DNA of 54,185 bases from Candidatus Moraniibacteriota bacterium. Its GTDB lineage: Bacteria > Patescibacteriota > Minisyncoccia > Moranbacterales > UBA1568. The stretch's first letter is position 1, and each line of letters starts with the position of its first letter. The position numbers and the translations under genes were made by a program. Where the stretch lies: contig JAHFOO010000006.1 in assembly GCA_023261645.1 (NCBI GenBank), positions 1 through 54,185 on the forward strand, written 5' to 3'. Below, piece by piece: positions 37,974-49,000 of this stretch. Below the pieces are notes generated by a model. It did not search any database, was not told the DNA's origin, and saw only the letters and a list, made by a program, of their open reading frames with translations.

Positions 37974-38594
37974 TTAAATTCTTAAACTTGTAAGACTATT
38001 CGAGTACAGGTAAATTTTATTGCCCCACTCATCTGGAAAGTCACTGATTATATTGAACCCATTGTTCACAATTACGTTGTGACAAATAGGGTTATTATAT
38101 ATGATAAATATTTCTTTATCTAGATTCTGGGAAGCTAATTTTATTTTTTCAATAACCCTCAACATGACCTGACAAGGAAAGGGGTTATAAAAATAGAAAA
38201 AATTACACTCTTCATATTTGTCAAAATCAGTTGCATCGCAAGCAAATATTTTTACACGACCCTCTTTCAGTTTCTTGAAGTTATTCACAGCACTTTCTGC
38301 AATTTTTTCAGACGCTTCCATTCCATCGACTCTGCCAAATGAAAATTTAAGCATGGTTCTCATTGCACTTCCTTTCCCGCAACCAACATCAATTATAGAA
38401 TCTTTTTCGGTAATATCAATTCTCTTCAAAATATCGAATAAATATTTCCCACCAGAAGGAGACGACCTATAGAAAAATCTTGGATCCAACCCCACTTCTT
38501 CAGATGAAATTATAGATGAAAAATCTAATCCCATTAATTTTTCTAGTATAATTTTTATAAAATTATACAAATCTCTTAGTTTAAATCTTTTCAT
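37974..38594 (-). CDS. Class-I SAM-dependent methyltransferase
   Basis: DSIIDVGCGKGSAMRTML; CNFFYFYNPFPCQVM. Confidence 0.8.
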   Translation of the reverse strand: MKRFKLRDLYNFIKIILEKLMGLDFSSIISSEEVGLDPRFFYRSSPSGGKYLFDILKRIDITEKDSIIDVGCGKGSAMRTMLKFSFGRVDGMEASEKIAESAVNNFKKLKEGRVKIFACDATDFDKYEECNFFYFYNPFPCQVMLRVIEKIKLASQNLDKEIFIIYNNPICHNVIVNNGFNIISDFPDEWGNKIYLYSNSLTSLRI

Positions 38595-39879
38595 ACTCGT
38601 ATTTTAACAGAGTGGCTCTGATATGATAAATCAATACAATTTGGAGCAGAATTTGTACAAAAACATATACGCCTATGTTTTTCGAAACAAGAAGCGACAA
38701 AAGAGAACAACTCGTAAATATTCCAACCATAAAAATTGATTTCCTAATGTGATTTATATTGAGGAAACTTACAAAAATTGAAAACATATATCCGAAAAAA
38801 GCACTCATTGAGAATAGAATAATATAATCATATCGAATAGAATACGCAGAACCAAAAAATAAAAATAAAATGAATGTACTAAAACTGATAAAAATTACCC
38901 AGATTGGGGAATAAAATATAAATAATTTCGTTAACTTCCGAACAATTTCAAGCATCGATTCTTCATTCTTGATAACAGATGGCCAAAATACATTCATGAA
39001 TATACCTCCAATTTCTGAAACAAAAAGATGTGATGATGCATAATATGCACCATAATAACCAAGCACTTCAAATCCAAGAAGCTTCCCGATAACAAGTTTA
39101 TCGCTGACGAGAACCACGCCAATAAATGACATAATCAAAAGATGTCGATTATATTCATAAAATATTTTCTTCAATATCGAGAAATCAAATTTCGAAAAAT
39201 ACTGTCTTAACACCAAAAAAGAAAATGAGATAAAAAACACCCCGCCGAACATAAAAGAAAGTATATATGAAGATGCAACTTGCCGCTGATATATTAGAAC
39301 AATCGCAATAAAGCTAGATAGAACAAATCCGGCATCTAATATCCTATATATACTTTGTTTTTTATACTCATGAAATGCACGGAGAAAACCGTTAACTAAG
39401 GTTTTAAGAGAAATGACAATCGCAAAAAGAATTCCAAAAATGAAAAGATTTTCAGGAACAGGAATGCCCATTAAGAAGAATCTATGCCAAATAAGTAAAA
39501 GTATTGTCACTATACACTGCATAAAAAGTACGACAAAAAATGTTGTCGTAAATATTTTTTTTTCGGAATTAGAAAATTTTTTATCCGAAAGATATCTCAC
39601 ACTTGAAATATCCATACCGAAAAGATAAAGTATGGACAATATTGTTGCGAAAGAAAGGACTGCATTGTATTTTCCATATTCTTCTGGTCCAAGTAAACGT
39701 CCAGCGAGAATAGTAACAACAAACATAAGCCATGCTGCAATTATTCCACCAAAAAATGACCAGGAAAGATGATTCAAAAAATTTCGCATTTCTTCCCCCA
39801 TTTCATGTCCAAAAATACGGAGATGGACGATCTCCGCAATTCGAAACAATTTCTGCTTTATTCCTACTGATGAAATCAT
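38581..39879 (-). CDS. Polysaccharide flippase (Wzx/MOP family)
   Basis: 432 aa, about 12 TM; AGRLLGPEEYGKYNAVLSFATIL; VLVSDKLVIGKLLGFEVLGYYGAYYASSHLF. Confidence 0.9.
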   Translation of the reverse strand: MISSVGIKQKLFRIAEIVHLRIFGHEMGEEMRNFLNHLSWSFFGGIIAAWLMFVVTILAGRLLGPEEYGKYNAVLSFATILSILYLFGMDISSVRYLSDKKFSNSEKKIFTTTFFVVLFMQCIVTILLLIWHRFFLMGIPVPENLFIFGILFAIVISLKTLVNGFLRAFHEYKKQSIYRILDAGFVLSSFIAIVLIYQRQVASSYILSFMFGGVFFISFSFLVLRQYFSKFDFSILKKIFYEYNRHLLIMSFIGVVLVSDKLVIGKLLGFEVLGYYGAYYASSHLFVSEIGGIFMNVFWPSVIKNEESMLEIVRKLTKLFIFYSPIWVIFISFSTFILFLFFGSAYSIRYDYIILFSMSAFFGYMFSIFVSFLNINHIRKSIFMVGIFTSCSLLSLLVSKNIGVYVFVQILLQIVLIYHIRATLLKYEYEKI

Positions 39880-39979
39880 AAAAAAAGGCTTTTTATAGCC
39901 ATTCTATTATACGCCAATTCTTTGTTTTTTCCAAGTAACGCTTTAACACATCATTTTTTGAATGTGATATACTGAAAAT

Positions 39980-41476
39980 ATGGAAAATAACCGATTCTTA
40001 GCTGTTTTGGATGATCAGAAATTCGTTTTAGCTCTCATTCTCATCGTCTTTTTATTCAAAGGCATTTTTTTAAGCGTTCTTTTTCCGTTTTTCCAAGGAC
40101 CCGATGAACAACTTCACTATGCCACTATCCAACAGCGTGCTGAACCAAGGGAGAAGACTTGGCCGATAGAGAAAGGGAAAGATGGTGCTAATGGCATCGA
40201 TATTTCTACCTATCATTTCTCAGAAGAGACTATCCGATCAGCTCAAGCGACACAATTCGATGACGTGAAGTTTCAAAAAGAAAATACTCAGGAATTTTCT
40301 CAGTCTGCCGTCGGGTTGAATGAGAATGAGATTATCAATAATAACTGGAAAAGATACATAGATATCTCTCCATCAAATACCTCCGGGACGGTATCTTTCT
40401 ATTATTCTCTTGGAGCAAAAGTCGAACAAATACTCTCTGATCAATCTATCTTGACACGCCTCTTCTCGGTACGTTTTCTTTCGGTTGTTATGGGAGCACT
40501 TGTTGTCTTGCTAGCATATCTCACTGCACAAAAAATTGGATTTTCAAAACAAAATAGTCTTATCATTTCTGCTCTTGTCGCTTTTCAACCGATGTTTTCG
40601 GCCTCTGCTTCACAGGTGAACATCGATATTGCACTGATTCTCGCATTTTCATTCTACATTTATGCAGCCGTTTCCTTGCTCCATGATGGGATACATTGGA
40701 AAGATATCATACTTTTGATTCTTTCTTTGCCTCTTGCGTTTTATTCCAAAGGACCCGGTATTGTCTTGTTCGCAATCACACCGTTCCTTCTCAGCTATCT
40801 GATTTATAAACGATTCAATATTTCGTTGAAAAAGTTTTCCCTGTATGTAGGTATTGCGATATTTGTACTCATTGCCTTTATTATTCTCTCTGTTCCGAAA
40901 AGCTATTTCGTCAGTATCACAAATTTCAATGCAACCTCGAAATTCGATTCCCCGATCATATCCCTGACGAAATATACTGATAAGACTATCAATACGACCT
41001 CCATTCTCCGTACAGAAAAATCCTATTGGGGCAATTTCGGCTGGCTCGACACTCCTCTGTCTGGCAATATCATACAAGGTATCTGGACACTGGAAATCAT
41101 AGCGTTATTAGGCATTACGTTGTTCTTCGTTCCGAAAAGATTTCTCGAAAAAATAAGAATGGGGACGGAAAAGAATTATCTGCCTGAAAAAAAATATATT
41201 ATATTCTTTTTCAGCATTATGATGGCGCTTCAACTCGCTATACGTTTCTTTGATTGGCGTATATTTGATGCCTATGAACAAATCCTCATAGGACAACCAG
41301 GACGCTATTTCCTCCCTACCATCATTCCTCATATCATAGTTATGATAGTCGGTTTGGGCTTTTTCACTCGAAACAAGAAACAATTCGACATTCTCATCAA
41401 AACACTGCTTGTTTTGATGGTATTGCTCTCTCTCTATGCGGTGATTGATATAATTATCCCCCGTTATTATCTCTGA
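39980..41476 (+). CDS. DUF2142-like membrane protein
   Basis: 498 aa; FPFFQGPDEQLHYATIQQRAEP near the N-terminus, polytopic. Confidence 0.7.
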   Translation: MENNRFLAVLDDQKFVLALILIVFLFKGIFLSVLFPFFQGPDEQLHYATIQQRAEPREKTWPIEKGKDGANGIDISTYHFSEETIRSAQATQFDDVKFQKENTQEFSQSAVGLNENEIINNNWKRYIDISPSNTSGTVSFYYSLGAKVEQILSDQSILTRLFSVRFLSVVMGALVVLLAYLTAQKIGFSKQNSLIISALVAFQPMFSASASQVNIDIALILAFSFYIYAAVSLLHDGIHWKDIILLILSLPLAFYSKGPGIVLFAITPFLLSYLIYKRFNISLKKFSLYVGIAIFVLIAFIILSVPKSYFVSITNFNATSKFDSPIISLTKYTDKTINTTSILRTEKSYWGNFGWLDTPLSGNIIQGIWTLEIIALLGITLFFVPKRFLEKIRMGTEKNYLPEKKYIIFFFSIMMALQLAIRFFDWRIFDAYEQILIGQPGRYFLPTIIPHIIVMIVGLGFFTRNKKQFDILIKTLLVLMVLLSLYAVIDIIIPRYYL

Positions 41477-41480
41477 TTGT

Positions 41481-42197
41481 ATGTTACATTTTGACTGGAA
41501 GAAAATGAAGAATGAAAAAATATGGATCCTTGCTCTTTTCGTATGTGGATTATTCTGGATTTTTGGTTCATTCTTCGTCAATTTGAGTTTTCCTGATTCC
41601 AGCTATAACTTCCCAGGAAAGACATATCAAGTGAAACTTGATTCAGGGAAACCAGTTACACAAACATTCACTGCGAAAGAAAACGATCTTAACCAGATAA
41701 AAATCGTTCTTGGCAATTCAAGTCTCCAACTTGGAGAAAAAATCGTTTTCGAACTCGCTGATGCTACTTGCGAGAAGACGCTTGCACAGGGCACGTATCA
41801 TTTTTATGATATGTCCCCTTTTATCTATTATCATTTCACGTTTCCTGCCCTTTCTGATTCACTTGGACAAACATACTGTTTCAAGGTGACGTATTATTCA
41901 CCAATCAATCGCAAGGGTGACCGTCCGTACCTCGGCGCAAGCGAAGGAGAACAGTTTCTCGGTTGGTCATATACCAATGCAGGAAACCCTCTCATATACG
42001 AAAATAGGACACTTCAGATGCGGCCTGCCTACGGCACCGGAAGTTTCTTCGGCGACCTCGAACAGTTGAATAATCGACTATCACAATATAAGCCGGGATT
42101 CCTCAAAGGAACGGGTCTTACTCTGATATTTTCTCTCTTCTTTATCGGTACTATAGCGCTTGTCTATTTACTCGTTTTCAAAAAAGAAGAAAAATAA
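41481..42197 (+). CDS. Membrane protein with extracytoplasmic beta-rich domain between two TM helices
   Basis: 238 aa; YQVKLDSGKPVTQTFTAKENDLNQIKIVLGN between N- and C-terminal hydrophobic helices. Confidence 0.65.
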   Translation: MLHFDWKKMKNEKIWILALFVCGLFWIFGSFFVNLSFPDSSYNFPGKTYQVKLDSGKPVTQTFTAKENDLNQIKIVLGNSSLQLGEKIVFELADATCEKTLAQGTYHFYDMSPFIYYHFTFPALSDSLGQTYCFKVTYYSPINRKGDRPYLGASEGEQFLGWSYTNAGNPLIYENRTLQMRPAYGTGSFFGDLEQLNNRLSQYKPGFLKGTGLTLIFSLFFIGTIALVYLLVFKKEEK

Positions 42198-42218
42198 TCG
42201 AAAAAATTTGAAGAAATT

Positions 42219-42247
42219 AAAAGCCATTCCTATCCAGAATGGCTTTT
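42219..42247. terminator. Bidirectional intrinsic terminator between convergent genes
   Basis: AAAAGCCATTC-CTATCCA-GAATGGCTTTT. Confidence 0.8.
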
Positions 42248-42264
42248 CTAAAATCCCAGACTTG

Positions 42265-42927
42265 TTACTTCTGAATGACAATAGTAAATCCGTTCCCTAC
42301 TTTATCATCAACGTTCTGAACCTCGACGATATTCCATCCGAGATATTTTACTATCTCTACCATATCCTCGGTAATCCAGACAGAATAATGGTCATCTGGA
42401 TTCGGATTCCTCGCAATGCGTCCTTCATAACAATCAATGAGCTCTTGAAGCTTTGTTCGTTCTCGTCCTTTATCAAAAGTTCTTTCTTTATGAGGGACAA
42501 TCGTGAAGATATATCCTCCCTTACGAATGAGCCTATACCATTCTTTCAGCGCTTTGATTGGATCTGGGAAATGTTCGATGACATGTGCGCTCAGAACGAA
42601 GTCCTGACTTCCATCAGGGAGCGGAATATTGTCACCAGGAGCGACGATATCTACTTTCAATGATTGCCCCGTGAATTTTTTCTCAAGTTTTTTGTATTGA
42701 TTCTCTTCGGCAGTATAGTCAACATTTTTGGTATCGAGTCCAAATGGATTATGGATAGATCCACCTATTTCAAGCCCCTGCAATCCATCGAGATATTTAT
42801 GTGCGAGTTTGCTCTCTAGGAATTTGATATGCAGAAGTTGCTTCACCTCATTATAAAAAAGAAACACTCCTTTTGGAATATATTTCTTTATCTTGGCGAT
42901 ATAAAAATCACGGAAAACGAAGTTCAT
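42265..42927 (-). CDS. SAM-dependent methyltransferase
   Basis: GLEIGGSIHNPFGLDTKNVDYT; DFVLSAHVIEHFPDPIKALKEWYRLIRKGGYIFTIVPH. Confidence 0.88.
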   Translation of the reverse strand: MNFVFRDFYIAKIKKYIPKGVFLFYNEVKQLLHIKFLESKLAHKYLDGLQGLEIGGSIHNPFGLDTKNVDYTAEENQYKKLEKKFTGQSLKVDIVAPGDNIPLPDGSQDFVLSAHVIEHFPDPIKALKEWYRLIRKGGYIFTIVPHKERTFDKGRERTKLQELIDCYEGRIARNPNPDDHYSVWITEDMVEIVKYLGWNIVEVQNVDDKVGNGFTIVIQK

Positions 42928-43043
42928 ACTTTATATTTTCTCTATCTTTTGAAATCTGTTTTGGCAAGCACCCAAATCAGCTCGCGATAGTTTTCGTGCG
43001 CTCTCACCATAATATCCCTATTATACCACACCTTCGCCTTCGC

Positions 43044-44093
43044 CTAAAAATAATTTTCCACAGCAAATTCGAATTGATCTACGAATATTTTTTTAAACAT
43101 CGAGGCGTTGTTTTTTTCATAGAAAAGTAGTACAGCTTTCTTGTATTCACTTTCATCCACACTCCGATAGGAGAGCGGGCAATAATTATACGCCAATAAA
43201 ATTGCATTTCCAACGAGCCTAGCCGTTCTCTTGTTCCCATCCTCAAATGGTTGAATATAAGAAAGAAGCAAAACAAAAACAAGCGATTTCCAAAGTGGAT
43301 GAGAAATACCGTCTATGGTTTTTATCATCTGTTCCATAGCTTCTCTTACTTGAAATTCGTTATCAAGTGGACGGTAAACAGTTCCTGTTATTCCAACGAT
43401 ATTCTTTCGCAAACCTCTCGTAACACCAAGCCCTTCGATAAGAATCGCGTGGACATCCTCAATATTTCGGAGTGATAGCGCCTCAAACATCAAAGCATTT
43501 TCATGGATGTATTCAATCGCTCGTTTATGATTGATAAGCATTATCGCTTCCTCTTTTTTGTGTCCCTCTGCCTCTTTTCTTTGGCGAAGAAGAATTTCTG
43601 TATCAATAAGCGAGTATGTATTCCCTTCTATCTGAGAAGATTTCCAACTCAGTTCGATCGTGAGGCGTTCAAATTCTTTACGAAGAGCTGTCGGACTAAG
43701 GGCGGACACTCTTTTTCGATACTCATCATTGATCGTATCCAGTTGCAAAAATTCTTGTGTAGAAAAAAGATATTCCATACTTTTGAAAATATCTTGCTGA
43801 AATGATTTTTTTGTATTTGTCCTCTGATCAGGAGATTTTTCAAAGTATGCTTTTGAATCAATAGGAGACAATAACGTACCCTTCGGAGTAATCTCATACA
43901 CAACCGATCGTCCGAGACCTTTTTTTTGAACAAAGTCATTCTTCAGAAGGACTTCTATATCCCGAATAACTGTCATTCGAGAAATATCAATACCTAATGA
44001 TACGGCTAAATATTCACGGATACTCTGTGTTTGAACATTCGTATTATTATCAATAAAATTTAATATGAGTGCTTGTCTAGATGACATTTCCAT
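43044..44093 (-). CDS. Fic-domain protein with N-terminal winged-HTH and inhibitory motif
   Basis: 349 aa; IQPFEDGNKRTARLVGN (Fic motif with Q in the His position); SSQIEGN matches (S/T)xxxE(G/N); N-terminal HTH. Confidence 0.88.
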   Translation of the reverse strand: MEMSSRQALILNFIDNNTNVQTQSIREYLAVSLGIDISRMTVIRDIEVLLKNDFVQKKGLGRSVVYEITPKGTLLSPIDSKAYFEKSPDQRTNTKKSFQQDIFKSMEYLFSTQEFLQLDTINDEYRKRVSALSPTALRKEFERLTIELSWKSSQIEGNTYSLIDTEILLRQRKEAEGHKKEEAIMLINHKRAIEYIHENALMFEALSLRNIEDVHAILIEGLGVTRGLRKNIVGITGTVYRPLDNEFQVREAMEQMIKTIDGISHPLWKSLVFVLLLSYIQPFEDGNKRTARLVGNAILLAYNYCPLSYRSVDESEYKKAVLLFYEKNNASMFKKIFVDQFEFAVENYF

Positions 44094-44102
44094 TTTTTTA
44101 TT

Positions 44103-44150
44103 GTAACATTTTAATGTGTTAATCGTAACATTTTGTTACAATTAAATCAA
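44103..44150 (-). promoter_or_regulatory. Promoter/operator of the Fic-HTH gene
   Basis: Minus strand TTGATT - 17 nt - TACGAT; palindrome GTAACA-TTT-TGTTAC (44125-44139) overlaps the -10; second imperfect site GTAACA...TGTTAA at 44103-44122. Confidence 0.6.
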
Positions 44151-44194
44151 CTTTTTGAGACAATAACCGGATATAATGGCTTAATTAAGCAATT

Positions 44195-45196
44195 TTAGTT
44201 TTTATACCCATTGGGGTGGCCGGTATACCATTTGCGGAGGCTTTCAATGCTCTCGGCAAGTGATTTTTCCGGTTGGAAATTCAGGGTTGTTTTGGCTTTG
44301 GTCGGGTCGGCATAGATCCAAGCGTATTCCCCTTTTCTTGATTCGGCCTGCGATTTCTCCATCGTCGTGCCGAATATTTTCTCTACCTCGGAGACGATTT
44401 CTTTCACCGAATAGCCGTGACCGTTCCCCAGGTTGAATATATCTGATGTGCCACCATTTCGGAGGTATTCGTAACCGAGGAAATGGGCTCGTGCGAGATC
44501 TTCCACATCGATATAATCCCGGATGGGCGTACGATCAGGTGTCTCCACATCACCGCAAGTATAGGCGAATGGTTCGATATTCATTGCACCACGCACAGCA
44601 TTCTGGAGGAGGAGCTGGGACGGACGTTTGCTATCACCGATCAGTCCATCTGCAGATGCTCCGCATACGTTGAAATAACGGAATATCACGTATCGGAAAC
44701 TCTGTTCTTCACCATACTGCCGAATGAGATTTTCAGCGGTCAATTTCGATTCACCGTATGGGTTCACCGGATGAAGAGGATGATGTTCGTCGACAGGAAG
44801 CGTCTGCGCCTCACCGTAGACAGCACAGGTTGAAGAGAAAATAATGTTCTTCACACCGGCTCCATTCATCGCCTCAAGCAAATTTCTCGTGCCCTCGACG
44901 TTGTTCGTCATATAACGTTCCGGTTGTTCGACAGACTCATTGACGAGGCAGAGGGCTGCGAAATGAAGCACGGTGTCGATATCATATTTCTCGAAAACCT
45001 TTTTCACATCTGCAAGGTTCAGGAGATCGACTTCTTCGAATGATATATCTCCAATCTGCGAAAGAATCTCTATCGGTTCACGATATCCTCGTGAGAAATT
45101 ATCGAGCACGACGACAGAAAAACCCTTCTCGAGAAAGAGTTTCGCCGCATGACTCCCGATATATCCCCCACCCCCCGTAATCAGTATTTTCTTCAT
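44195..45196 (-). CDS. galE: UDP-glucose 4-epimerase
   Basis: MKKILITGGGGYIGSHAAKLFLEKGF; FSSTCAVYG; NPYGESKL. Start trimmed to the ATG at 45196. Confidence 0.93.
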   Translation of the reverse strand: MKKILITGGGGYIGSHAAKLFLEKGFSVVVLDNFSRGYREPIEILSQIGDISFEEVDLLNLADVKKVFEKYDIDTVLHFAALCLVNESVEQPERYMTNNVEGTRNLLEAMNGAGVKNIIFSSTCAVYGEAQTLPVDEHHPLHPVNPYGESKLTAENLIRQYGEEQSFRYVIFRYFNVCGASADGLIGDSKRPSQLLLQNAVRGAMNIEPFAYTCGDVETPDRTPIRDYIDVEDLARAHFLGYEYLRNGGTSDIFNLGNGHGYSVKEIVSEVEKIFGTTMEKSQAESRKGEYAWIYADPTKAKTTLNFQPEKSLAESIESLRKWYTGHPNGYKN

Positions 45197-45236
45197 AGCA
45201 AAAATCATACAGGAAATAAATCTGCCATCTTTTTTT

Positions 45237-45581
45237 CTACATCTCGGCTTTGTGGAGTGCCCAGTGTGTAATCATACCGATAACGGAGAGAACGAGCGCT
45301 CCGAGCACTGCAGCGAGGAATCCGTGGACTTCGAAGCCTTTGATCATCCCTCCAAGGAGCCAAAGGAGAAATCCATTGATGATAAATGTGAATATTCCGA
45401 ATGTCAGAAGATTGATAGGCAGAGTGAGGACCAAGAGAATCGGTTTGATTGTCACGTTCACTATGCCCCACAGCACGGCCAATATGAGAGCTGTCCCGAA
45501 ACCTTTCACGCTGATTCCCGCCACGATGTATGGGAGAACGAGAAATGCCACCGCACTAGCCAACCACTTGATGAGAAGCAT
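45237..45581 (-). CDS. Phage holin family 4-like membrane protein (PF04020-type)
   Basis: 114 aa; LWGIVNVTIKPILLVLTLPINLLTFGIFTFIINGFLLWLLG. Confidence 0.8.
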   Translation of the reverse strand: MLLIKWLASAVAFLVLPYIVAGISVKGFGTALILAVLWGIVNVTIKPILLVLTLPINLLTFGIFTFIINGFLLWLLGGMIKGFEVHGFLAAVLGALVLSVIGMITHWALHKAEM

Positions 45582-45645
45582 AATATTTTCGTTACAATTT
45601 ACCTCTCCAGTATAGCACTTTTTTTACCGAAAATCTGATTACCTA

Positions 45646-46047
45646 TTATTTCGTTCGTCTATAAGCGAAGATGATTCTAACAAGTGACGTGATTATAAAG
45701 ATAGCGTACAGAACGAAAAGGATGGCAAAAGAGAAAGCTCCCTGAGCCACTCCACCGAAACCACTCTGTTGATGACTTGCGTTGAGAAAATAAGTAACGA
45801 TGATGATAATCGGCACAAAGAATCGTGCAAATCGCCACCAGGCCTGAAATACTTCATCTCGCATTTTGTAGGTAATGAGCGAGAAAAAGAAAACAGGCAA
45901 AAAAGACAAAAAAAGAAAAAATATCTGACCAAAAAAATCATCATCACGCACTCTACACCATGATGAATGACAGATTGAACCAGAGACAAAAATTCCCACA
46001 AAATAAATTAAATAAATCAATGACGCTAAAAATACTATCTTCTTCAT
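45646..46047 (-). CDS. Hypothetical membrane protein
   Basis: 133 aa with four hydrophobic segments. Confidence 0.55.
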   Translation of the reverse strand: MKKIVFLASLIYLIYFVGIFVSGSICHSSWCRVRDDDFFGQIFFLFLSFLPVFFFSLITYKMRDEVFQAWWRFARFFVPIIIIVTYFLNASHQQSGFGGVAQGAFSFAILFVLYAIFIITSLVRIIFAYRRTK

Positions 46048-46056
46048 ATCTATATT

Positions 46057-49000
46057 TCAATAATTAATTTTCATACTCCCTCTCTCTGTCATTATACTCG
46101 GAATTATCATTCCTGATAGCTTCACCCGGGTGGAGCGATGCCTAATATCATCATTCTCATCGGAAATGAGTTCTCTCGGTTTCTCTGTTATCCACGTCTC
46201 GTTTTTCTTGAAAAAATACTCTGATTCAAGATTCATTGTCGGTATTCTCAACTGAGCATCGAGCTTTGCATATTTTCCACGCCAATCTTTCTGCCATTCA
46301 TACTGCATACTCGCATCTTTCGCCTCTACACTGATGCCATCATACGAAAGAGATTGGAGAATATACTTGAGATGATTTTTCTCATTTTCTTTTTCTTCAA
46401 AGACTATGACCGTCGTATGTCCTGCAAGATCGGTGAGAGTCGTGGTAAGAAGAGTCCTCTTCTCTCTGCCATTCTTCTCTCGCTTGTCATCGCGATTGAA
46501 CTGAGAAAAGAATGAATACCAATGTTTCTCCTCCGACACAGATTCAGTGTCTTGTATTATAGATTCCACGCTTACTACTGAAACAGATTGTCCGAGATTG
46601 TCAACGCCGGTGATTTCAAGTTTCTGTATTGTCGAATTGAAAACAATTTTTGCTTCTGGTGCTGTCTTATCTATCTTGATCGTTTCTGTTTTTACTTCTT
46701 CCTTATTCCCCTGTTTATCAGTAGAAAAATATTGAACAGTTGTTGTGCCTTCATTTGAGAGAACGAGAGGATCGATATAAGTATTCCAACTCGTGCCATC
46801 ATCAAAAGAATATTCTGTCTTCTCGATACCGCTCCCATTTGTTTCGTCTTGTGCAGTCAGTGTTACCGTCACATCGCTCGTATGCCAGTCATTGGTTCCC
46901 TGCGTACCTGAAGGAGCAATAGTGGTCACAGGAGGCGTGATATCGAACACTACTCGTTCACCAGGTTTGGGCTCGAGAGAGAAATCAGTCGCACCGTCAC
47001 CATCATAATCCACCACAAGCGGTGAAGCGCCAGCTATGGTACCGTCGGCAAATGTCATCGTTACCGTGGTATCAGGAGAAGTCGGGATAGCGGAGAAGGT
47101 TGTTGTTTCGGTAATATCATCACCTGTCACTTCTTGTACTTCAAGTGTAAACGAGCCTACAGATTGTCCATCCAGCACTATTGTTGGATCACTCCCTGCG
47201 GGGACAGAAATATATTGCACTTCGCCGAAACGACGATACTCCGCATCTGGATAAGCATCATCCTCTGCGCTGATAATATTGCCCTGACTATCGTGAGCAG
47301 AGAGAGCAAGAGGTGAGTGGAGATAATAGCGGAGACGTTTTTCTGAAGATGCCGGAGGCTCAGAATCTGAAACAAAATCTGGCAACGCTGTCGATATTCC
47401 TATGAGAATACTATTTTTAATGAAACTACGTAGCTCGGAAACTTCGAGGATATCTGCATGTTTCCTTTCTAGTGTTGAAGGCGTGTCATAACTCGCTAAA
47501 TCCACCCAATATCGTTTCGCATTCACCACACTCGTACTTATTGCCAAAGCACTCGGAGCGACGACTGTGCCATCACCATCAACGACAAGCTCTGGAGTAT
47601 ATTCGAGTTTCGGTACGCGCGAGGAGCAGATCTTTCCTGCTTCGTGGAGACATTCTTCCCCTGTCCAATACTTGATCGTTCCGAGAGTATCCTCTCCGAA
47701 ACCGGCTATCTGATATACGGCAATCGATGATGGGATAACCGAATCATCCAGCGTTTGATGTACATTATCGCTACTCGACAATAATCCAGAATTCACCATA
47801 CTTGGACTGACGATATCAGAAGAATCAGCTGTAACCTTTCCTGTATTATCCAAAAGAAAACTCTTGAGTTCAGTTGACGTATCGACTTTGTTCCCATAAT
47901 TATCAATAAACGGCTGAGTGAGGGTTCCATCTTCAAAAGTAATGACCGGCGTATCGACACCGCTTCCTTCGCCTGAAAAATATGAATCTGATGGTAAAAG
48001 ATTGTATGCACTCGGCATATTCTGTGCCAGTGCACGTGCTGTCCTCGGAGCAAGTGCGAAAGGCAACCAATTCACAGGAAGTCCCTGGTCATAACCATGG
48101 AGTATGGCACCGATAGCTTGCGGTGTTCCTGATTGTGGCACTGCTACGAAAACAATTTTATCGATAAGCTGTTCTGCTTCCGCACCCAGCTTGTTCACCA
48201 GTGCTTTGGCCACCAATCCACCATTGGAATGCGCAATAAGTGTGACCTTGCCAGATTTCGATGAACTCGCGAGACGACGCAACTCCTCTATGATATATGG
48301 TGTATCTGTAGAATGAGTATAAGAAACATTGTCTCCAGTTTTTGTGCCACTATTCAATGTGTCATCCAAAGAAAGGCGCCAATCATACGGCATAGCGACA
48401 TAATCTGCTATGAGGCCATCAACATTCTTCCATTTATCCAGATCTGCAAGAAACGATTTGTAGATATTCCCTTTAATTGGAATATAGGCGTTATCAAGCA
48501 CATCTTTTGTATAAATATCGTCTCGGATACTCTTCCCATTTTCATCGAGATACAGTTTCTCGGCGTCTGCATCGCTACTCGGTTCCCAAACTTTTTTATC
48601 AGCGGTATAGAGTCGGCTCGATTCGATTCCTGGTAAAAACAAAACGTTCGAATAGCAATTCTCGGTACAAGAAACATCGTCAAAATTCGGTTCAGTTTCA
48701 AGCCATGGTCGGAAGATAACCCCATCTCCCATAACACTATTCCCCTGTCCCTGTAAATTTGCCTTCTGTGGATCAGAATGGTAAAAATAAGGACCTGTTA
48801 CATCACCCCACCAATTATTTGATGCATCAACTGACATACTGCCTCGTATTCCTGATAAGAAAGCCTGTATTCCTCTTCCATTATTTATTATTGAGCTGTT
48901 GCTTATTTTCGGTATACGACTTGATATCGAAGTTGCAACTTCTAAACCAATGTTATTATCAGATAAAACAAGCGATCTCAGAAGTGGGATCGTATCTCTG

